In this document: positions 58,821 to 64,000 of the stretch, in pieces | How the letters are laid out: every line of letters starts with the position of its first letter | Position numbering within the stretch: the stretch's first letter is position 1 | The notes under the pieces: generated by a model | The model's database searches: none | The model's input: only the letters and a program-made list of their open reading frames with translations | Told to the model about the DNA's origin: nothing | Translations under genes and position numbers: made by a program | Assembly: GCF_964204645.1 (NCBI RefSeq) | Contig: NW_027437441.1 | Coordinates: 1-64,000, forward strand | Direction: 5' to 3' | DNA from: Tubulanus polymorphus | Lineage: Eukaryota > Nemertea > Palaeonemertea > Tubulaniformes > Tubulanidae | Length of the DNA stretch: 64,000 nucleotides

Positions 58821-59401
58821 GTTTTCACTGTAGATTATCAAAGACATGTGGCGTTGTGAGAGTTCATGGTTGTTTGATGATCCATTATTTGTAAGTGTAA
58901 GGCTATTTGAGGGATTCGAAACCGATATTTCGTAAATTTTGTAGCTTTATTACGTTTAATTCCAGATGTTTATCATGACATTCGGGGGTTTGTCAGCGAG
59001 TTGGTATGCTGTCGGCAGAAGTAGTTTGATAATTCGTTTCATGTAAGTAAACAGCTATTTGAAGGATTCGAAACCGAAATCTGTATTATGAATTTTTTAG
59101 TTGTATTTTGTTCGATTCTAGGTGAATAGGACATGATTCATTTTGGGAGTTTGTCTGCGAGTTTGTATACTGTGAAATGAAGTTTCTTCGTCAATTTGTC
59201 GTATGTAAGTATCAATCTATAGGTTATATAGGCCCTATTAGGGGTTCGATACAGAAATTTGGTGAATTCCTCAGATTTATTTTAATTTATTCTAGGTTGT
59301 TATCAGAAAAATATGTACTTTATTTCATGGGTTAGTCTTTGATTGAAAACTAAAAATGGATGATAGTTCTAAATTTGATGTTGATTCACATGACCAATCT
59401 A
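58821..59401 (+). repeat. Tandemly repeated leader exons with consensus splice sites
   Basis: Four exon-like blocks, each between a pyrimidine-rich acceptor (ttaattccag, ttaattccag, tcgattctag, tttattctag) and a gtaagt donor: 58821-58890, 58966-59042, 59122-59204, 59296-59401. Blocks two and three are clearly related (catgacattcgggggtttgt / catgattcattttgggagtt, then cagcgagttggtatgctgt / ctgcgagtttgtatactgt). The intervening introns are 75, 79 and 91 bp, also alike (ctatttgagggattcgaaac). Exon lengths of 70, 77, 83 and 106 do not keep a frame, so the first three are probably untranslated alternative leaders made by duplication of one exon with its splice sites. Confidence 0.5.
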
Positions 59402-59828
59402 GTAAGTATGGCTCACTCGTCTTTTAGAATAAGAGACCTATTGCATTAATCCTTCAATTCAAGTTGCTATACAACCTTTTATACAGATATTTACCTTATC
59501 AATATAAACATGTATTTGCCATTAGCCATACAATTCAGTAAAACTTTTCCCGTCCAGATTTTGAAACATCATTTGACTCAATTTTTCCTCCTAGAAAATT
59601 GCTTTAGCTCATTCCAATGTTCGCAGTAAAAGTGAATGTAGCATGTATGATTCCCATTCATCAATTTTGTCTTGTTTCGTATTTTTAGCGAAAATCTCGA
59701 AAAAGTCTGACGTCGAGGCAGGTGGTGGCCAGACAAAGACATATTCTTGGGAAATATTTAAAGACGCATGGCAAACACACTTATTGTTCACTTTTTCCTA
59801 TCCTTATTTTGAAATTGAAGTATTGTAA
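59356..59828 (+). CDS. Putative two-exon microprotein gene (61 residues)
   Basis: ATG at 59356 opens 15 codons (MDDSSKFDVDSHDQS) plus one base, then a gtaagt donor at 59402. An acceptor tcgtatttttag ends at 59688, and splicing 59401 to 59689 keeps the frame: the split codon becomes Thr and the second exon reads KISKKSDVEAGGGQTKTYSW and EIFKDAWQTHLLFTFSYPYF to EIEVL, stop at 59826-59828. A perfect AATAAA at 59827-59832 overlaps the stop, followed by a T/G-rich stretch, so this looks like a true 3' end. Acceptor, donor, phase and poly(A) signal all agree, which is better than chance, but I do not recognise the protein. Confidence 0.4.
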
Positions 59829-61556
59829 TAAACTATTGATTTATTTTTGTTGATCAACGCAACTAGTTTTCTTTCTTAATTTACATTTGAATTGGATGGT
59901 CATCTTGCGTAGGAGTCAGTTTGTCATCGAAGCAATACAGTCTAACTTGTTGGCGTCTCAGATGCAGCGGGGCAGGGCGGTCATTATATTGTGGACTTAT
60001 CCAAATAACACTTACACAGCCCAACGTGTTTCAGTGTGTAAACTCCGTCGTACTCGGCATTATAAGACAGTGAGGAATTGAGTTTTAGTCACCTGAGCCC
60101 TCGGCTTGATTCGACCAAAAAGATCTTAACTGACTTCACAGAATTTGATTATGAGTCAAGGATTTTCTAAATTTCTGAATGCTTTCTCTGGTTTTAAGAT
60201 CAATTCAAATTCAATCTTCAAAATATTTTATTGAAAGAAATTCTACTGAGGACAGATTTTGAAATGAAGGATATATCCAGGCAAATAATTATAGCAAAAT
60301 CAACTGATGATCATCAAGGTGAAGTTTTCATTCATCTTCGGCTAATTTGTCTACCCCTGATGATTGAAGCATTTTGGTTACTCGCGCCAATTAGTCAGCC
60401 ACAGTCGATTTTCATGCCATCTGACCTTTTTCATCTGTAATTAAGCAATCAAATGTAAGAATTACTTAGGTAAGGAGCGAAATAATATATAGATATCTTA
60501 GGAGACTATTTGAAATCATGAGTTTGTTGTGAAAATCTATTACTACAGTCTCGTAGAGCATAGACACCAAGCCACGTGGCATTGGTATTTTTAGGGCTAT
60601 TCAGTTTACTCCAAAACAAGTCAATGATTAACATTAAAAAAGCTTCATATCAAGGGTATGTCGCAGGACTCGTGACGCCCATGAATTATCATCCCATTAT
60701 TACAATGAATCCAATTCTGCATGTACGTTAGCACGACTGATTACTAATCCAAATATTGCATTACAAAAAAAAATTACGCAAAACGTCAAGTACTTACAGC
60801 ATCTGAGACAATTGCGCTTAAGTTAGCGTGTTAAGTTACGTCTTTGGCTGTCAATGTCGAAAAAGCCTAATTTGAAACATACATTTGCGCACTGTGGTTT
60901 AATATTCCCGCAAGTATCCGCAAAGGAATTGAAGACCGTAGTGCCCAGTTCATTCCACGAATAATAGCTGGAAAGAAAGTAATCAAAATAAATTGTCATG
61001 CACATTCAGTGTAAACCAGGCCATAACTAGCTGCTATTAAGGCATTCCACTGACTGGCTCTACCCATTATATTTAGGGCCTAAATCTATTCTAGGCGCAT
61101 CCCCCAAAAAGCTAGGCATTAAGTAAGTAGCCAAGAATGATCATTGCTTCACCGAGTAGGCCTACTCATTTGCTAGCATACTCATATTATTAAAGAAATC
61201 ATTTAATACATTCCCTGGTTAACGGATTCTCACCTTAAAATACATAAACTCCGCTGTCGTTGTCATCGATCCGAGTCGTCAACTGAACGCGGAAGTAAAA
61301 TTCCGTGTGAAAATTCCTACAATTTCTGTCCATATCACGTTGATTTGACCCCGAAATCTTCAGGAAATGTAGCCAACGTAAATTGATTTACGAATAGAAT
61401 TAATCAATTGACTCATTTTAGAAATCATGGTTTCGTGAAATTCATTTAAGTCCTAAAACTCGCGATAAATTTAAGCCGAAAATGATTTCAACCATCCACC
61501 ATGTTGTTTCGTTAATAAAACAATTGTTGCGCGCCGGCGCTGCACTGTGATAATGC

Positions 61557-61636
61557 ATGGTTTCACTAGGATTCGAACCCTCGACCTCTCATTTGGGAGT
61601 CAAACACCTTATCCACCATGCCACAGGACAGGACGC
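61557..61636 (-). mobile_element. tRNA-like sequence, SINE head or tRNA pseudogene
   Basis: On the minus strand: tggcatggtggataaggtg as a D-arm/A-box region and gggttcgaatcc as a perfect B box, 72-80 bases overall with a possible tttgactcccaaa anticodon arm. The acceptor ends do not pair, so a functional tRNA is unlikely. No clear SINE tail was found. Confidence 0.4.
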
Positions 61637-61946
61637 TGTTTTAATCGTTAGTGGGAGTACCCCACAGGGCGAGTCGCGATTGCTACTATCATCCGGTGTT
61701 ATCTTTCAGTAAGTAATTTTAAGTTTAAAATAGGACGGAGAATGCATAGGTATAATCTACGCGGAGCGAATGCGTGTTATATTACTATCAGAATTCTACA
61801 TTTCAATTAGAAGCAGTTAGGTGTCGAATCTGATAGAAGATGAATTTTATGTGCGAAAAAAAAGTGGAAAATATGTAAATAATAATAATAACAATCAACA
61901 GAATTACAAAAGGGTTTTCGACGAAAGTCAGAAAACCCTAAATATA

Positions 61947-62087
61947 AAAAGTAATAAAGAAAAATTTAAAACTAATATAAAAGAAATTAATAAATTGAAG
62001 AATACACTAGATTATATAATAAGTTTAAATGGTAATATTACAGTTGAAGAACAAGATAAATTATTAAAAGAATTAATAAATTATTAA
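61947..62087 (+). pseudogene. Polinton membrane/coiled-coil protein, 3' part (split by insertion)
   Basis: Continuation of the gene cut at 55963: KSNKEKFKTNIKEINKLKNT, LDYIISLNGNITVEEQDKLL, KELINY, stop at 62085-62087. An open frame beginning at 61821 runs into it from the inserted DNA, but that upstream part (DEFYVRKKSGKYVNNNNNNQ) is not Polinton and is chance. The coiled end is nearly the same as in copy A. Confidence 0.7.
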
Positions 62088-62103
62088 TTCTTTTATTATA
62101 TAA

Positions 62104-63179
62104 ATGGGGTTTCCAAAAGCTTTCCAATATAATAAATCAATTAAATATAATATTCCTGCAATAGATTTTAACAAAAATATTACATATAAAAATTTAGTTT
62201 TAAATTCATTAACTAATTTAGAAATTTATGTTACTGAATCACAGTTTTTTATTTCTAAAATGGAAAATATATTTAATACATATGAAGTTACTTTTACTCG
62301 AGATGAATATCATATATATAAAGTAAAATCTAATATGAAATATTGGCAGAATCAATTAAATTTTGCTGTTTATTGTGCAACAACTGGTTGTGGTATAAGT
62401 TGGAATGATCATTTGAATAACTTAGATAAAAATTTGAAAATTCTGATTTAAAATTAATTCACACAATATTTAGATTTCACACATATTTTCAAATCAGAAT
62501 AATATTAAATGAATTAGAATGTCCTTTACCCGGATCTAAGTATTTTAAAGAATTGGATGATAATATTAATCTATCTAAGTTTTATAAAATATGTAATGAA
62601 TTTAATATAAATATTAATTCTGATTTTAGAGCGCATGGTAAATTGCAAGGTATTGGTGAAGAGTATGAAATAAAAAGAAGTGATTATATGCATAGAATTT
62701 CAGCTTATCATACTTATAAAATTGATAATAATAATGGTTGGATTGATTTCATTTTAGAAAATAGTGAAGGTCTTACAAAATCAGGCATACAAAGAATAAA
62801 TCAATCTATTAGAACTTATTTAATTTGTATTTTAGGTGCACAAGTTGAAACAAGATCACCAATAGTTGGAAATGATAGTACTTCATTTGATGCGCAGAAA
62901 CAATTCAAAGTATTATTTGAAGATTCCATTCATAATGATAAAAATAGATCTATTCCAGAAAACATTGTAAGATATCAAAATTATTTAGATAAATCACATA
63001 TTAGATTAAATTATTGTATAGGCCCTAATCTATTAATTATTTCTAATGATTTAGTATTAAAGATGGGAAATATAATTGGTTATAATAATCTAATTAAAAC
63101 TGCAACAATAAATAATTCATTTGGATTAAATGATATAAATAAAAAGATTATTGCTGCTTCAAAAATTAATGGAAGGTGA
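62104..63179 (+). pseudogene. Polinton conserved protein (WNDH / SIRTYL family)
   Basis: About 355 codons in two open pieces with one shift near 62430 (the first frame runs off in LDKNLKILI, the second starts before HTIFRFHTYFQIRIILNELE). Landmarks: MGFPKAFQYNKSIKYNIPAI, LNFAVYCATTGCGISWNDHL, CNEFNININSDFRAHGKLQG, NNGWIDFILENSEGLTKSGI, QRINQSIRTYLICILGAQVE, RYQNYLDKSHIRLNYCIGPN and GYNNLIKT. One of the longest and best conserved frames shared by A and B. The family is widespread in Polintons as I recall; probably a structural or assembly protein, which is inference. Confidence 0.65.
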
Positions 63180-63405
63180 AAAAAATAAAAAACATATTCA
63201 ATCAACAGAAACTAAAACTATGAATATTAAATTGGATAATGATTCTAAAATAAAAGATTACAATACATCAGAAAATATTAAAACTGATAATATTCAACAT
63301 GAAATAATTAAACTAAATGATGATAATAAATCCCATGAAAATGCTAAATTAGCTTTAACTTGTATTTTAGTTAGGAATTGTAATCGGAGGAATATTATAT
63401 TTTAA
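63172..63405 (+). pseudogene. Polinton small tail-anchored membrane protein
   Basis: Starts MEGEKNKKHIQSTETKTMNI inside the end of the previous gene (8-base overlap). Asn/Lys-rich, then near the end KLALTCI is followed by a shifted frame (LVRNCNRRNIIF) where copy A has the membrane segment CIGIVIGGILYF. A one-base change has therefore removed the membrane anchor in this copy. Confidence 0.55.
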
Positions 63406-63428
63406 ATTTTAATTTTTTTATTATGTAA

Positions 63429-64000
63429 ATGGATGTAGAAGGTGGAGACGCTTATGAAATGGGAGAAATGGGAATTAATAATGAAGGATATATTGATGAT
63501 GATTATAATGATGCAGAAACTAATATTGATAATGATGATGAATCAGCGTATAATTCTAATTCAGCAGATAGTGCTTCTAAAGGCCCATCAACAGATGAAT
63601 TTGATAGAAGAACTAGATCGAGAATAAATCCTGAAAATCAGAATCCAGATTTAGTAAGACAGAATTTAGAATATAATGAATATGTTTATAATTTCAAACC
63701 TACATTTGAAAAATCTGGATATAATATAAATGCCAGAGGCGCCAGACTTTTAGTAAGAGAATTAAACATTTAGATAGTGAATATTATTATCATTTGAAAG
63801 ATGATTATTATATTAATATCTCTTATAAAAATCAAAGCAAAATATTAGCAGAATAAACTTTGAGTAATTTAGAACCAGAATTAAAAGAATAAGTAATGGT
63901 AATGAAATAGAAAATGTAAAACAAGAAAAAATAAATCAAAATAGAAAAGTATTTAAACAAAGAATTAATAATTTATTTGAAACAATCGATAATAAACAGA
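63429..64000 (+). pseudogene. Polinton acidic/coiled-coil protein (partial, runs off the window)
   Basis: Counterpart of 38698-39689. Open for 114 codons: MDVEGGDAYEMGEMGINNEG, an acidic Asp/Asn-rich segment, DEFDRRTRSRINPENQNPDL, YNINARGARLLVREL. A one-base loss at 63765 shifts the frame; the core then continues as LDSEYYYHLKDDYYINISYK, hits TAA at about 63855, and goes on with NLEPEL and a charged tail to the window edge. Same family and position as in copy A. Confidence 0.6.

Larger units (their letters stand above)
55964..61938. mobile_element. 5975-bp insertion with 8-bp target duplication
   Basis: TAAATATA is present on both sides (55956-55963 and 61939-61946) but only once at the matching site in copy A, so the insertion made an 8-bp duplication. 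Near the ends an inverted pair gggttttctga (55983 area) and tcagaaaaccc (61928-61938) is visible, offset by 19 bases on the left (gctgcaaagcagcgataac). The interior is not Polinton: near-neutral composition, exon-like blocks, and a SINE-like tRNA. An 8-bp duplication fits hAT-type or several other cut-and-paste elements. No transposase was found. A non-autonomous element that captured host DNA is the simplest reading. Stretches 55990-56870, 57200-57800, 58300-58800 and 59900-61550 hold nothing I can name. Confidence 0.75.
49385..64000 (+). mobile_element. Maverick/Polinton element, copy B
   Basis: Opposite in orientation to copy A, same gene order: zinc finger, polymerase B, small polymerase-linked gene, minor capsid, hypothetical, membrane proteins, WNDH-family protein, tail-anchored protein, acidic/coiled-coil protein. 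The capsid, ATPase and integrase would lie beyond 64000. It is interrupted by a 5975-bp insertion (55964-61938). Overall coding is better preserved than in A but polymerase B is broken. At the polymerase palm A and B differ at roughly one residue in ten, so they are related but separate copies. The interval 49385-49670 has only AT-rich repeats such as gaataacatataaatgaata. Confidence 0.88.

Noticed and set aside
61821-61946. Start of the 88-codon frame as the true N-terminus of a Polinton protein
   Set aside because: This part lies in the inserted DNA; the real N-terminal part is at 55670-55963.
49671-64000. Copies A and B as arms of a recent giant palindrome
   Set aside because: Coding differences of about one residue in ten, different indels, and different accessory genes show they diverged long before.

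Overview
The window is eukaryotic nuclear DNA from an animal, probably an aquatic invertebrate. Evidence: a long tandem satellite, Penelope-like retroelements (PLEs), a piggyBac remnant, tRNA-derived SINE-like sequences, splice-site-bearing exons, and at least three copies of Maverick/Polinton (adintovirus-like) DNA elements. I see no bacterial operons, rRNA or CRISPR. The species cannot be fixed from the sequence.

Layout. (1) 1-27603: satellite with a 118-bp monomer, about 215 monomers in forward orientation to about 25381, then about 19 more diverged monomers in reverse. Open frames here are by-products, because 118 is not a multiple of 3. (2) 27604-28201: remnant of a third, more diverged Polinton (copy C). 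The satellite stops inside its major capsid gene. (3) 28202-32364: no convincing gene; short repeats, a small foldback, a tRNA-derived SINE. (4) 32365-34440: a PLE whose 5' part is inverted relative to its 3' part, inserted in a Polinton integrase gene. (5) about 34441-48733: Polinton copy A. Integrase-chromodomain and packaging ATPase lie on +; then on - come a probable post-capsid gene, major capsid protein, a membrane protein, a charged/coiled-coil protein, several small membrane proteins, a probable minor capsid protein, a small conserved replication-linked protein, protein-primed DNA polymerase B, and zinc-finger genes. A second, 5'-truncated PLE sits where the polymerase N-terminal half should be. 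(6) 48734-49377: piggyBac remnant flanked by TTAA. (7) 49385-64000: Polinton copy B in the opposite orientation, head to head with A, with the same gene order. A 5975-bp insertion (55964-61938) with an 8-bp target duplication splits one of its genes and carries what looks like a captured small spliced host gene.

How the genes fit together. Polintons are virus-like transposons. Integrase inserts the element, polymerase B copies it from protein-primed ends, the ATPase packages DNA, and the two capsid proteins would build a virion. Most genes here carry stops or frameshifts, and A and B differ by roughly a tenth of residues in the polymerase palm, so these are old independent copies and not a recent inverted duplication. 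A few genes (ATPase, several small genes of B) are still open.

The most unusual points are the satellite ending inside a capsid gene, palindrome-rich monomers with nested higher-order duplications, a perfect 49-bp piece of copy A lodged in a hairpin inside the insertion in copy B, and a 61-residue spliced microgene with repeated leader exons.
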